Positions 35,150 to 47,177 of a stretch of 64,000 nt of DNA are shown here, one piece after another (within the stretch, counting starts at the first letter, position 1; the number at the start of each line of letters is the position of its first letter). The stretch spans positions 62,001 through 126,000 of the forward strand of contig JAUIRK010000682.1 of assembly GCA_030549495.1 (NCBI GenBank). The letters run 5' to 3'. The notes below the pieces were generated by a model. That model did not search any database, was not told where the DNA came from, and worked only from the letters and a program-made list of their open reading frames with translations. This DNA comes from Nectonema munidae (Eukaryota; Nematomorpha; Nectonematoida; Nectonematidae). Made by a program: the position numbers and the translations under genes.

Positions 35150-36260
35150 AACAGCCAGAGGAAACATTTTGTTCGAATTTGACGATAGAAAGTCAACTCA
35201 AATAATTGAGGAAAAATGGTCTCTTTCACTTTTCGGAGGTTATAAAGGTCTTCGCATACCAGGCCAAAACAACACATTTGGTTTTATTAAACATGTTGTT
35301 GACGATAATGATGAAAGCATTGCTATTGCCAAGATTAATGAAAAGTTTCCACAAGCTTCTTGTGAGTTCATCAAACGTAAGTCCGATAATAAATTTAGTG
35401 GATCTATATAAGTAGACTTCAAATACCAGAGACTCTCTCTTATGTGCTATAAGCGATCGTATACAATAATGTAATCAAAGATACCTCGTTTAAGAATTTG
35501 TTAGAAGACACAGAGTCGTTGTCAAGGCTGCGGACACATAAACCATTTCTGTAAAAAAAGGTTTAAATGTGAGAAGTTTTTTGGTGCTCATGAAACAAAT
35601 ACTTGTTCTTCAAATAACGATTTTAAATGCTTACATTGTTCTAACAAATACAGGGTTAGTTCCAAAAAATGTGAAGTGTTTAAAAGAAAAACTGAAATGT
35701 TTCCTAGCGATGCTTCATCTTCTCTAATTTGTGACAATGATATACTTATCGTGGGTCTACAAGAAACTGGCAAAACATATTCAAGGTATTTGATGATATG
35801 TCTGTTTATGAAGATACCAATAATCAAAATAATAAAGGAGTTGCCTTGTTAATAAGAAATAGGGTAATGTTCACTCAGCTCTCACAAATATCATACCTCT
35901 CAAAAAACCTTGATAGCTTTTGGCGTATTATTTCTCTTTGCAAACATAGATTTATTGTTGGTAACGTATACTTGAAATTAAACTATCCTACAAGAATAGC
36001 TGAATTTTTCAAGATGCTTAAATGGCAAATACAGTGAGTCAATCGCACAAATATAAAGGTCTCTTTATCATGGGCGACTTTAACTCCAGACACCCTCCCT
36101 GAAACAACAAATACACTAACAACTATGGCGGATTACTAATGGATAATCTGGATAGGACCAAGTTCAATATTAAAACTGACACCTTTTTCTCAAAAAATGG
36201 AAGCAGCTTAATTGACTTTTTCATTTGTTCCAACTCTATTTATCATTATTTCATGATAGG
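35150..36260 (+). mobile_element. LINE fragment: ORF1 zinc knuckles and ORF2 endonuclease
   Basis: A first frame (35169-35411) is followed by a Cys-rich part, RCQGCGHINHFCKKRFKCEK and FKCLHCSNKYRVSSKKC, the zinc-knuckle region of Jockey/I-type ORF1. The start of ORF2 follows: an apurinic endonuclease with NDILIVGLQET, GVALLIRNRVMFTQ and MGDFNSRHPP (near 36070), then SSLIDFFICSNS. The reverse transcriptase part is missing, so the copy is 3'-truncated, unusual for a LINE. Several stops and frame changes break it. Confidence 0.72.
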
Positions 36261-36316
36261 TATATGTTGGTAAAAACTCATGCTTATTTACAGGTGCAAC
36301 ATATGAAGTATTATCA

Positions 36317-36494
36317 AGCCATATCTATACAGATTACATTTTAATGAAAGAAATTATCATGAATGCTTGATATTTGTCGTATTTTTTTAGGGTAATGAAA
36401 AATTTTTTAGGGGAACTTGAAAATTATCTGGGGGGCTTGAGAAATAGTTGGGGGAGGGGGCGCTTGTGCCTCCAAAATTTAATAGGTAGCGCGG
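36317..36494 (+). repeat. Dispersed repeat, copy 1
   Basis: About 178 bp closely matching the reverse complement of 53902-54072. Shared words include GAAAGAAATTATCATGAATG, TTTTTAGGGTAATGAAAAA and TAGCGCGG. The GC-rich sequence after it runs to TACACCACTAAT near 36535, which read inward resembles a hAT terminus (AGTGGTGTAAGGGGGAG). Confidence 0.75.
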
Positions 36495-36559
36495 ACCATG
36501 CGTCCACCCCTCTTCGTCTCCCCCTTACACCACTAATATCTGTCATCATAGATATCTTG

Positions 36560-37380
36560 TTCTAAGTTCTATAACTCATCAATGTACAACAAACACTATC
36601 AGCCTGCTTTCATCACTAACAGTTCCAAATCACAACTTCACTCTTCAGCCACATGCGAATTCTTCATACAAAACACATAAAACCCTTTTCTCATCCAACA
36701 CACAAGTCTAGATCTTGAAATCACTGTACACGAAACAAAAATTCAGCTAGTATTACTATCCTGCAACATACTCCTTATGGGTGTTTTCTGAAATCTCTTA
36801 TGAATAATAATTTATTAAAAATTTCTTGATTTTCTAGTTAAGAAGTAAAAGATTAGATTTTAATTTTGATTTTGTGTTTCTTTAAACATTATTTTTATTT
36901 TTATTAACTATTTTAATATTTAAAATGTAATTTTGACATTATTTATTTTTTTTTATTATTTTTGTTTAAAAGTTTTCATTTCTCTTTTAATCAATTTTGG
37001 ATGATTTGTAATTTTTCCAAAATATTTAACAAGTATTAGTTTTTGTCCTCTTTGTAAAAAATTAAATAATATATGAATACTTTATATAGGTCAATGAGCA
37101 TAACTGTTCACTGTGCAGCTTACTGTTCAGTTAGGCTGTAAAGCGCGAGATAAAGATAGGTTCAGATGTGTTAACCTTAAAAAATATTTTAAAATTGTTG
37201 TTTCAGCATAATTACTTTTTCATATTTAAATTTGGAGGTTAGAAAATTTCATTTAATCGTAATAATAACTGAAAGAAGAGAAATTCTTTACACCCCAAAA
37301 CATACCCACGCTTGCCTGCACTCAAAAAATTATACGTGTACCACTCTCGCTAATTTTTTTACCTTCGCTAACCGCAAAAT
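36560..37380. other. AT-rich spacer
   Basis: No gene seen. The 94-codon frame beginning at 37232 overlaps the end of the minus-strand hAT relic and is not supported. Confidence 0.35.
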
Positions 37381-39410
37381 TTATAGAAAATTTTTAATTA
37401 ATATTAGTTTCAGCATATTTTTAATAATAAATACTCTGTCGTGCCCCACATTTAATCTTGATCTATGTTTGTTCCTAATATTTAAAAGGGGAGAAAAATT
37501 TTGCTTACACAAGTAAGTACTTGAAAACATTAGCATGGATTTCAAAACTACTTTAGATATAAAGAGGTATATATCATACATCTTAGACCAGAATGTTTTG
37601 AGAGAATGTGTTTCAAATGCATCTTTTCCATTAAAGTCGTTTACCAACTCTAAAAATTCTTCTTGCATATCTTCTGAGAGAAGATTAACGTACATGCTAA
37701 AAGGATTTCTAATTAATTTCGATTCAATCTCATTTAGTTCTGAAAAATAAGCATGGAGCTCAATCTGTAAAGCTGCTAAATGGGATTTAACAAGCTTCAG
37801 AATTTCTAGTTTTTCTTTATATTCTCTTTTATCAAGCATTTCGCTAAGATGTTCAAATAGTAAAATTTCTATTTTCAATCCTTTCTTCCCAAAGTTTAAC
37901 GATCTCAGTTTTTCCATGAAATCAATCACAGTTATAAACCTACCTTAATGTGGCAAATTAAATGAATTTAAACGTTAAAAAATATTAGTTAAATAAGCAA
38001 GCCTTTAAAGCCATTGGTTGTCTGATAGTTTTCTTGCAAATTCCATTGCCTTTAACTTGTTATTTCGTATGAAGAATTCAGTAAGTTCTTTTTTCAGTAA
38101 TTCAACCCTTGCTAATACATTTCCCCTCGACAACCATCTAACTTCAGTGTAAAGGAGTACATTTTCTTAGTTGCTTCCAAATTCCTGGCACAAGAGTGAA
38201 AAAAGTCTTGTATTTAAGGCGCTAGATTTAATTGAGTTCTCCATGTGTACAACATTGTCAAGCACTGATTTTAAATGAGATGGGAGAGTTTTTATGCCAA
38301 CGTATTTGGATGCAACATGCAATAAAGATGTTTTATTTCAGAAGTCATCTTCACTTTTCCTTAAAAACCTGAACGATGGCCGAGCATTGCTGGTGCTCCG
38401 TCCGTTGTGATTGCACATACATTTCCTGAACTTAATTCTTCCTTCTGAAAAAAACAATGAAACTTGTTTTAAAATATCTTCACCCTTTATTTATTGTTGA
38501 TATTAATGTTTGACAAAACAAAAAATGTTATTTAAAATCTTGATCTTTGCTATATCTTACAATTACAAGAAGTTAAGCACATGAAGCAGTATCAGTCGAT
38601 TTATCAAGTTGAATTGCAAAATTTCCGAAATCAGAATCTTTTATTTCTGTAATTACCTGTTGCTTGACATCATCAGATATATCTGCTATTTGTCGATGAA
38701 CAGAATCATTTGAAAGAGGTATTGATGAAACCTTTGATCACAGTCACTTCCAATGAGACAACTTATTATGTCTTTACAACAAGGAACTATCAATTTCTCA
38801 GTAATATTATGGGGCTTTTCTTCTTGTGCTATTCTTAATGATACCATGTAAGATGCACGTAACCCGTCATTAAACTGAATAAGAGGTTGTGAAGAATGAA
38901 ATCTTTTTTTTAAACCTCTTCTTTTTGCTTGAAAAATACAATATTTTTGCTCTTGAAATTAGGATGGCAGCTATTTAAATGGCGTTTCAAATGCACTCCA
39001 CTGATAAAACTTTGTGACATATTACACACTGAGGGAAATATATGATATTTTTATTGAGAAGGGTAAAGCCAAATTGAATGTAGCTCTCATCATATTGTCA
39101 TTTTTTCGGTATTGAATTCATAAACAATTAAAAAAAATCTAAAAATAACCTAAAAATCATAAAAAGATCAAATACATCAAAAAATCGAAAAAATTAATTC
39201 ATATTATTTCTTAACATTAATTCATTTTTAAAATCTTGAAAATTATTTTTACCAATCAAATCAATTTTTGATAATAAAAAAATATATGCTTGCAACCATT
39301 TTAAAATTTAGTCAGGCGAAATGTGAAGTAATTTTTTTAATGAATTTTTTAATTTAAAAATCTCGCGCACCCCTGAAAAATTCCTTTTTGAGAAACTCCG
39401 CTAGACTAAG
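37381..39410 (-). pseudogene. ZBED5-like hAT transposase relic, copy 1
   Basis: On the minus strand the whole protein can be followed in broken form. A BED-finger end with HLKRHLNSCHPNFKSKNI lies near 38980. ISDDVKQQVITEIKDSDFGN follows (about 38640-38700), then ITTDGAPAMLGHRSGF (near 38400), EVRWLSRGNVLARVELLKKE (near 38130) and IDFMEKLRSLNFGKKGLK (near 37910). The intact C-terminal frame 37381-37929 carries FSMYVNLLSEDMQEEFLEL and a hATC-like end. Many stops interrupt the upstream half. A hAT-type terminus (TTTTTGAGAAACTCC) lies at about 39390-39404. The other terminus was not found. It is related to copy 2 at 57850-58757. Confidence 0.85.
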
Positions 39411-41080
39411 ATTCTTAAATTGGCTGCACCCGTTGCCATGATGCAAAATCTTTTTAAAAAACCGTATGTGTAAATACTAGTCTAAACGTAAAATTTACAC
39501 CATATATCAATGTTAACCTTGATATAGCAAAATATTGGATATCCTTACCTGCACTACCCTACAAAAATTGTATGCGGGTAGGCTCCGGTATACACAATTA
39601 CGAGTCGCCATCAAGAATGGACATTTATTGCCGCTTGTATCGAACGATGAGACTTGAAGTTGTAATCCTTAGATTCGAGCTCTACACCATCGAGAATAAA
39701 ATCTTGATTATATCTAATTTCATTTATCCAACCAAGCTTTAGTAAAAAAAGATGTACGACTGAAAGAACTTTTTCTTGATTTAACTATGAAAAATGATTC
39801 ATTACATGATGAATAGAATTTGTCTAAAAATGCCAAAACCTATATTAGCATAATTGAGTCATTAAAATAAAAATTTCAAGAACAAGGATTGTGTAGAAAT
39901 TTATTACAAATAGAATTAACAGAAGAAGTAGACTTTTTATAATAGCCTTTGTAAGAAGTAAGTTAATAAAATCTTTCAATAGGCATAAACTTAATGATTA
40001 TTTGTATAAGCAGAAACATATCCACATGTCTGAAATTTATGTTATCAGTTATACCCATACAGTCAAGTTATTTCCTTATAAGTTTTAAAATGTTAGTAGA
40101 AAAATAGATATATTTCTAAAAACAAATTTTGACTCAACTTTTAATAAATCTTTTTTTACATACATATGCTATATCGAACTGTAACTGAAGTTGTTGAGTT
40201 TACCTACTATATAATAGTAGTCTTTCATACAGTATAATTTTTATAAACATTCGATAAAATAAATTGATGCGCTCAAGTGGAGAGACAGATTAGAAAAACA
40301 ATTTGAAATGTAGGTTATAAAATCGATGAAAAAATAGTAAAAATTATACATATTTTTTAAAACAAAAATGATAAATTCGTGGGGAAAAATGACGAAAAAA
40401 CTTTTTTTATGATATATTATTGCCACAATATTTTAAAAATTACACAATATATGTTTATTTTTATTATTATTAGTTAAAACTTGAATATTTTCCACTAGGA
40501 TATTTTTCGATTAAAACTTATGACAAATCTTCATAAAAATCTAAAATATCATTTTTAATTTTCAAATAATAAAGAAAATTATTAATGTGCTAAAAAACAA
40601 GTAGGAAATTTTTGATTTCGTAACCCAGTATTTTGGGCGGATTAGCCCTTATATACCTATAATTTTCCTTCAAAGATGTGGCAGAAAAAATAGTTCGGGG
40701 TGCTTAAAAAAAGTCATTTCTTTTTTAATAAGTTTACCTAAATAAAATTGGTCATTTTTGTTAATCTACTCTTATGAGGCTTTCAAATGGAAAAACTTTA
40801 TCTTCTACATATGAAAAAAAACGTATTTGAGTTCATATTCCTTTCTTTCAACTTACTAAGTCAGATTTAACCAATTAGTGTTTTTGAGTTTTCCAGTTTG
40901 TTTTCAGTCTAAGATGTCCAATATTTTTTAATGCCACATATTTTGAAAACTTTTTTCATGTTACATAGTTTAACCGTGTTATATCATAAATTTCGATGCG
41001 CTGAAAATATTGTAAGAAAATTGTCTATTATATCTAGATTGTGAATATATAATTCTCTGTAAATTTAAACCTTTAAAACA
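39411..41080. other. AT-rich spacer
   Basis: No gene, exon with splice support or repeat boundary that I can support. The word GGCGGATTAGCC near 40636 also occurs at 18050 but without further similarity. Confidence 0.35.
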
Positions 41081-41088
41081 GATACGTA

Positions 41089-41193
41089 CACCAGTGTCAC
41101 ATAAATTAAAGATCGTCTGCTTTGACTTTTATAAAAATTTATTGAAAAATAAGCAGAAGATTAGTTTTTAAAAACCTTGGTCTAAAAGGGTAA
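41089..41193. mobile_element. Possible degenerate copy of the 130-bp TTAA MITE
   Basis: Shares GATCGTCTGCTTTGACTTTT and the end CCTTGGTCTAAAAGGGTAAA with the MITE at 49168-49298 (reverse strand CTTCGTCTGC... and GCTTGGTCTTAAATGGGTTAA). The flanking TTAA words are not preserved. It lies about 110 bp upstream of the first ALDH4A1 coding exon. Confidence 0.4.
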
Positions 41194-41307
41194 ATGTATC
41201 TATTTAAATTTAAATATGATAAGTAAAATTGTTTTTTAAAAATAAGTTCCTTTGATAATAGTTATAGGAAAGTATGATTAGAATTATATTTTTTAAGTTT
41301 TCAAAGA

Positions 41308-44300
41308 ATGTTAGCAAATTACAAACACTCTACATTTTCAACCATTCCCGAGAATGAAAAAATCCTGTCCTTCAACAAAGGTTCTGCTGAAAGAATTGTA
41401 CTGAATGAGAAAATTGAACATTATAAAAGTAATTTGTTAGATGTTCCTATAATAATTGGTGGTAAAGAATTTAAAACACCAAACATCATGTATCAAGTCA
41501 TGGTATGATTAAATTTATGGAGCTTAGTTTCAAAAATGAAGAATCTTGTGATAACTTTTTCTGTGTTTTAGCCACATCAGCACACTCATAAATTAGCAAA
41601 ATTTTATCACGCTACTCCTGATTTAATAGAGCAAGCGATTGAAGTTGGCATGGCTTCCAAAAGTTACTGGGAAAATTTGTCTTTCGAAAAAAGGGCTGAT
41701 TTTTTTTTAAAAGCTGCTGATTTAGTTTCAAATAAGTATAGAATGGATTTACTGGCAACAACAATGCTTGGTCAAGTAAATTGTTAACTTTTAAATTTCT
41801 ATATTAATCCTTTTAAGTTTGAATACTGTAGAGACAACTATGTTGTTTCAATTTTTTATCGTATCTAGCGCGTTTTTTCCTATTAGTGCAAAAGATTTTA
41901 AAAGACAATATTTTTGTCAATATTCAATTAGGAATCATTTGTTATTAAATATTTGGTAAATTTTAAATTTATTAAATAAACATGGGAAAATTGAATTACT
42001 TTAACCGGTTATCGACAACAGTCGACATATGTCGACCTTACAAAAATCAAATCTCTGCATTTATCGATGCTTTTAAATACAAATCGTCTACTTTACATTA
42101 GATATCGTCTGATTATTATGGTCGTTAACGGGTTAAATTCATCCTTTATACTTATTTAAAAACCCTATTTTTATTTTCTTAACACTAATTTAATTTTTTT
42201 TTAATTAATTTTTTTTTTTTAAAAAAGATTCAAACTTGAAATTAAATTGTTTTACTATTGGCTATCTAACAAAAAAGTGTTTATAATTAGTTTTCAAAAT
42301 TTTCTCACTTGAAAACTTACAAATTGATTAAATCTAAGTACATTTTAGATTATTTGTACTAAAATAAGTTCATTATCTTATTAAACTAATCATTAAATCT
42401 AAAAAAAATTTGGTTGTTTTCATTACCCTAAAAACATTTTTTTCATAAGAGGTACCTTAAGAAAAGTTTTTTAATTCTTTTTAAAAATGTATGGCTATGT
42501 TTAAAAAATAACAAAAAAATATTAAAATTCAAATATATAATTGCGTTGAAATTTTGAAAGATCACATCTAATATGAGAATCCTTGCTTGATCTTTAACCT
42601 TGAATTCCATCACACATTTTAGCGTGGGAGTTCTTTTGTTATCAAAGTGTTACATAATCTTAAATTGAAGTTCCATGAAATATTTGATAATGTTACTTCA
42701 CTTATTAATTTAAACCGAGTAGAATGTTTTTTTCAGATAAAAATCAGCCAAAATTAATGTTAATGTTTTATTTTTATCTGGGTACAAGATATCCTAACAA
42801 TATATTAATTACAAGGAATCTCTAGATTAGTGTTTCTCAAATTTTTTTACCCTTACACAATCCTATATATTAAATCTTTCAAGGAACCCTAAACAAAAAT
42901 TATATCTTGTAAAATCAAAATTTTTATGTTAATAGTTATGGTTTTATTTTATTTTCACATTTTATTATATCTTTAAGTTATTTTAGAACGTTGTGTACAT
43001 TTTAATAAATTTTATGTTTAACTTTGATTAGACTAAGGAAACATTCAGGTTTTTGTAATCATTATTTTTATTTCTGCACTCACTAATATGGCTTCTAATG
43101 ATATTGAAATTTCTTTCTATTTTAGGCAAAAAATGTATATCAAGCAGAAATAGATGCAGCATGTGAGCTGGCAGATTTTTTACGCTTCAATGTTTATTTT
43201 GCGAGTAAAAGCCTATCCTATTACACACCATTTTCTCCAACTCCCAATATTTCCAATTCAATTAGCCATCGCGCTCTCGAAGGTTTTGTCGCCGCTATTT
43301 CCCCTTTTAATTTTACTGCTATTGGTGGTAATCTTCCTACAGCTCCTGCTTTAATGGGGAATTGTGTTTTGTGGAAACCTTCTGATTTCTCCATTTTAAG
43401 CAATTTTATTTTTTATCGTATTTTAATCGAATGTGGTATTCCTAAAGATGTTATATCTTTTATTCCTGCTAATGGAGAAACATTTGTTGACACAATTGTG
43501 AAGTCTTCATATCTATCGGGGATAAATTTTACAGGTAGCGCGGCTGTTTTCAAAGATATTTGGATAAAAATTGTTAATTCTCAGTCATTTGCTTCTAAAC
43601 TCTATCCTAGACTTGTTGGAGAATGTGGTGGAAAAAATTTTCATTTAGTTCATAAATCAGCAGCTGAAGATGTGGAGTCCATTGTTCACAATTCCATTCG
43701 AGGTGCTTTCGAGTATAGTGGCCAAAAGTGTTCTGCTACTTCTCGTTTATATGTTCCTGCTTCACTTTGGCCTGAATTTAAACGTTTATTTCTTAAACAT
43801 TCTTCAAGTATCTGTCTTGACATTCCAGAAAAATATTCAACATTTACTTCAGCTGTTATTCATAGAAATTCCTTTAACAAAATAAAATCGTTTATTGACA
43901 GAGCCAAGCTTTCTCCTACTTGTGAAATTATTTGTGGTGGGGAATATGATAATTCTGTAGGCTTTTTCATAACTCCTACAATCATTCTGGTCAAAGATCC
44001 TAAACATGAATTAATGACTCAAGAATTGTTTGGTCCTGTTTTGACTGTTTACGCTTATGATGATAAAAATGTTAGCTTTGAAAAGGTAATAAAGATGGTT
44101 GATGAAACATCAGTTTATGCTCTAACTGGATCACTGTTTTGCAAAGACAAGGAAGTTATAGAAAAGGCTACTGTTCTTTTAAAAAATTGTTGTGGCAACT
44201 TTTACATTAACGATAAATCTACGGGTTCTGTAGTGAATCAACAGCCGTTTGGAGGTGCAAGGCTTTCAGGGACAAACGATAAAGCTGGAGGTCCTTTCTA

Positions 44301-44385
44301 CTTGTTAAAATGGACATCAATACAGTCAACTAAGGAGAACACATTGCCTTTAAAAGACTTTAAATATGAATATATGCAAGATTGA
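41308..44385 (+). CDS. ALDH4A1: Delta-1-pyrroline-5-carboxylate dehydrogenase, mitochondrial
   Basis: Three coding exons: 41308-41502, 41572-41775 and 43126-44385. All introns are GT-AG and phase 0; the total is 552 codons against 563 in human. The enzyme oxidises pyrroline-5-carboxylate, from proline and ornithine, to glutamate with NAD+ in the mitochondrial matrix. The match runs the full length: NKGSAERI, AEIDAACELADFLRFN, ISPFNFTAIGGN, ALMGNCVLWKPSD, INFTGSAAVFK and GECGGKNFH (catalytic-site Glu about residue 299). They continue with FEYSGQKCSATSRLYVP (catalytic Cys about residue 335), FGPVLTVY and NFYINDKSTGSVV, then QPFGGARLSGTNDKAGGP to the end. The ATG at 41308 starts at the counterpart of human residue about 20, so a presequence seems missing. 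An acceptor-like TTTTTTAAG at 41289-41297 would allow an upstream exon. Intron 2 (1350 bp) holds a MITE. Confidence 0.95.
42005..42132 (+). mobile_element. 128-bp TTAA-bounded MITE in ALDH4A1 intron 2
   Basis: TTAA at 42001-42004 and 42133-42136 flank a 128-bp element with inverted ends CCGGTTATCGAC and CCCGTTAACGAC. It contains the 16-bp palindrome GTCGACATATGTCGAC at 42021-42036. Read in reverse it is homologous along its length to the MITE at 49168-49298 (shared CAGACGATATCTAA, AGACGATTTGTATTTAAA). The TTAA duplication suggests mobilisation by piggyBac-type transposase. Confidence 0.82.
42828..42900 (+). mobile_element. hAT-like terminus in ALDH4A1 intron 2
   Basis: TAGTGTTTCTCAAATTTTTT followed by AAGGAACCCTAA resembles a ZBED-type hAT end (CAGTGTTTCTCAA). 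No opposite end was found, so it may be a solo, truncated end. Confidence 0.35.
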
Positions 44386-44391
44386 AATAAA
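44386..44391 (+). promoter_or_regulatory. Polyadenylation signal of ALDH4A1
   Basis: AATAAA follows the TGA stop with no gap. This is the first signal after the coding region, so the 3' UTR would be very short. Confidence 0.55.
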
Positions 44392-44399
44392 ACAAAAGT

Positions 44400-45080
44400 A
44401 AATGTTTACAAACTTGTTTTTATTTATAAAAAATACTTTTTGTTTTTCCATAGTATTGTTAACATAATTTTTCCATAAGCTTATCAGTTTAGCATATGGA
44501 GGAGAGCTTTTTCAGTTTCATGTTCATCTCTTGTTGCATTTTTTCCTAAATTTAGTTTGTTTAACAATTTTATAAAATAATTTTAAATTGCAAGGGGGAA
44601 ATTAGGCTATACCACTTTAAAAAAGAAAGTCTCAGTCACAATTTTTTACAGATTAGGATCTTATTAACTATATATAATTGTATGCCCTTTTAAGATTACG
44701 CCTTTTTTGCAACGAAAAAGTGAGGTCATAGAACCACATCTAACATCGAGAGGAAAATATTTTTAAAAAATTTTAGATTCATCAGGGCAATATTTATCTA
44801 GGAATAACGAAAAATAGACAAAATTATTTTTTGAATAAAGCCTCAACATCATTGATATAATAAGCTATATATAAAAATTTATATTTGTACTGTATAACCA
44901 ATATATAATAATGAGAGGCGCGTAAAAAATCCCCTTAGAAATAAACCATTTAAGAAAAAACAAATACGGTTTTCATACGAACCAAACAATTATCGTTATT
45001 TAATTAAAAGTTCATTTTTTATTAAAAAATGTCTTTTGAAAAGTATTAAAAAACAAAATACGCGTGCGATAAAATAAAAA
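44400..45080. other. AT-rich spacer
   Basis: No gene or repeat recognised between ALDH4A1 and the MULE relic. Confidence 0.4.
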
Positions 45081-45093
45081 TTGTTTGGAATGA

Positions 45094-46190
45094 TCACTTC
45101 CTTCTGATACAGTTAGCAACACTTTTAAGGAAGAGTTCAATTGTCTTTCGACCATCGACTAAATCTTTACATACGTTCTGTAGTTGAGCTTGTAAATCTT
45201 TTGTTACCTTTTTGGTACGCTTTTGTGGCGGCGAACCTTGCTTATCTCGCAGAATTGTTGCCGAAACCATTGCAGTATCTTTTTTGAGGCCTTCAGTAGC
45301 TACGAAGATTGATGGATGGCTATGTTTGATCATTTGTTTATAGCTATTGTCTATGCTTCGAAAAAATTATTAGTTATAGATCTGTTTTCCAATGTAATTG
45401 AATGAACATTCCATAACTGGTGAAAAAACAGGTTCTGTTACAAATAATCCAGTCCCCCTGAAACTATCCAGTGGAAGAAAAGCTAGGCTGTTGTGAAAAA
45501 ACAGGTTCTGTTAAACGCATACGAATTCCACAAAAGGAAGGTGTCTGAACGCTTCGATATGTTCCAGACATGTAGGTTTTGTCGAAATAGTTCAACAACT
45601 CTGTCAACGTATCTGGAATGTTTCCTCTCAAATAATTCAGTCCCCCTGAAACTTTATCCAGTGGAAGAAAAGCTAGACTGTTAATCATACCACAGAAAAG
45701 CCTTGTGTTTTTCTTCAGTTGCTAATACAAGAACTCTATCAAGAGCATTTTCACCCCTGTCATGTATTAAAAACTCTTTACCATCATGAAGCGTGCATTC
45801 TTTGGGAAGTATTAAACTCTGTATAGATTCTGGTTCTTTGGGCAATGATCCACGTTTTTGATTTCTTATTGACCCTTTTATAGTGTCAGGATTTTAGAGA
45901 GCTGCGCGAACTATAGCGGGAGAGTAACTGCGACATCAGCCATGATCTGGTCTGAATTGACTGTTTTCAGTGGCATTTTCTTTCATTAAATTTTTAGCTT
46001 TTACTACATGGACACGGTCTTCACCACTCTCATGACTATGTTCTACAGAACAAAAAATGGTGGGCAAATTCAGGTTAGTTGTAAACGCGCCTTTGCGGGC
46101 AAAAGCTATTTTTTGAGAACACTCCCATCGGATTCTTCATTTACTCTTATATTTCTTCGTGTACATGAAGTTCTCATAACATAGCTTTTC
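45094..46190 (-). pseudogene. MULE transposase relic with FLYWCH finger
   Basis: Minus-strand pieces lie in order. A FLYWCH-type finger end comes first, with RIRWECSQKIAFARKGAFTT and VEHSHESGEDRVHVVKAKNL near 46030-46150. A linker follows (SIRNQKRGSLPKEPESIQSL) with ECTLHDGKEFLIHDRGENAL, then FLPLDKVSGGLNYLRGNIPD and LTELLNYFDKTYMSGTYRSV (about 45560-45680). The C-terminal part is HPSIFVATEGLKKDTAMVSA with KDLVDGRKTIELFLKSVANC (45100-45330). The core DDE segment between linker and LPLDKV is missing. A partial internal duplication at 45421-45682 confirms rearrangement. Family: Mutator-like elements of animals. Inactive. Confidence 0.8.
45421..45682. repeat. Internal partial duplication in the MULE relic
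   Basis: TGAAAAAACAGGTTCTGTTA occurs at 45421-45440 and 45494-45513. A second block containing AGTCCCCCTGAAAC and GTGGAAGAAAAGCTAG occurs at 45442-45492 and 45630-45682. The order A-B-A-middle-B fits a tandem duplication in which one copy lost its middle. Confidence 0.8.
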
Positions 46191-46830
46191 TCCACCCTTA
46201 TTATTTTTAATCAATTCCATCGAGTGTAATAGTAGAAAAAAAGGTACAAAGAGATGAGTTAGTTTATATAGAATTGATTAGATGACACTTTATGAAAATG
46301 AGGACATCTGGTTCTATCAAACATAAACCGAAAAAACGGTCTAACACACATGTTCATCACACACGCTGATTGATTTGAAGAGACTTGCAAGAAGTTTTCT
46401 GATTTTAAGTTTGACTCTTTCTATCTCGTTTATCATCTTTCTGTGCATTGTTTTTTCGCTCATAGCTTTTTATTTCAAAGCTGCCATCTTGTATGGCATT
46501 TGTCTCACTCATGGGCTATGCTTCCAGTTCAAGAAAACTACAAAATCAACTAGTACAGCGCTTGGCGAGGTGAACCATTCTTTCCTAGGGGTTGCCGTTT
46601 ACTTTTCAATTTGGGCGTTTACTACCAAATGGACCGAGGAGGGCGTCGAGGTGGCTTCTCTCTTGATTATACAAAATTTATAAGAAAGTCACGTAAATAA
46701 AATATATGTATATATATTACATAATACAATAAATGACACATTTGAAATTGTATAACTTGTTCTAACAAATATTGAAAACTTTACATATTTAAGCAAACGT
46801 TAAAAAAGACAGATTTCCATAGAGAAGATT
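46191..46830 (+). other. Unassigned stretch with GC-richer open frames
   Basis: A 102-codon frame begins at 46375, and its last part overlaps another frame that reads MDRGGRRGGFSLDYTKFIRK before a TAA near 46698. An acceptor-like TTCTTTCCTAG ends at 46590. The RGG-type end could be the last exon of an RNA-binding protein or chance. No upstream exon could be joined with confidence. Confidence 0.22.
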
Positions 46831-46889
46831 TCCTAAGGGGTTTTTTCCTACACCCTCCCAGACATTTTTAAACCGTAATAGCCAAAACG

Positions 46890-47160
46890 CAGTAAAGAAA
46901 TAGTAAGCATTACCGATTTAGTATTAAAAAATTATTTTAAATTTGAATGATATTTTTACAGAGAATTTTTTCCTCATTCAATATTCTGTTTGAGGATTTA
47001 GAATCAGGTATAGATTTTTAAAAATAGAATTATATATAAAATCGTTAGGGGTTTGAAACTAAAGTGTATTTATATAGAAGCTAAGTTATAAATAATCTAG
47101 GGATAAATTCAAAATTTTATGAATACATAGGGTTTTTATTTTGATAAATTCTATTTCAAT
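46890..47160. repeat. Copy of the 11-14.6 kb tandem-array family
   Basis: TACCGATTTAGTATTAAAAA, AAATTTGAATGATATTTTTAC and AGCTAAGTTATAAATAATCT correspond in order to words of the array at 11.0-11.4 kb (GCCGATTTAGTATAAAAAC, AAATTTGAAGGAATATTTTA, CCTAAGTTATAAGG). It is a diverged dispersed copy. Confidence 0.55.
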
Positions 47161-47177
47161 TATTGTTTAGTATAACC

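Noticed and set aside
37232-37516. 94-codon plus-strand ORF
   Set aside because: AT-rich, partly antisense to the ZBED5-like relic, no domain.
18050-40650. Shared word GGCGGATTAGCC at 18050 and 40636
   Set aside because: Similarity does not extend beyond about a dozen bases.
46592-46700. RGG-rich reading ending KFIRKSRK as last exon of an RNA-binding gene
   Set aside because: Acceptor is plausible but no upstream exon could be joined and overlapping frames are also open.
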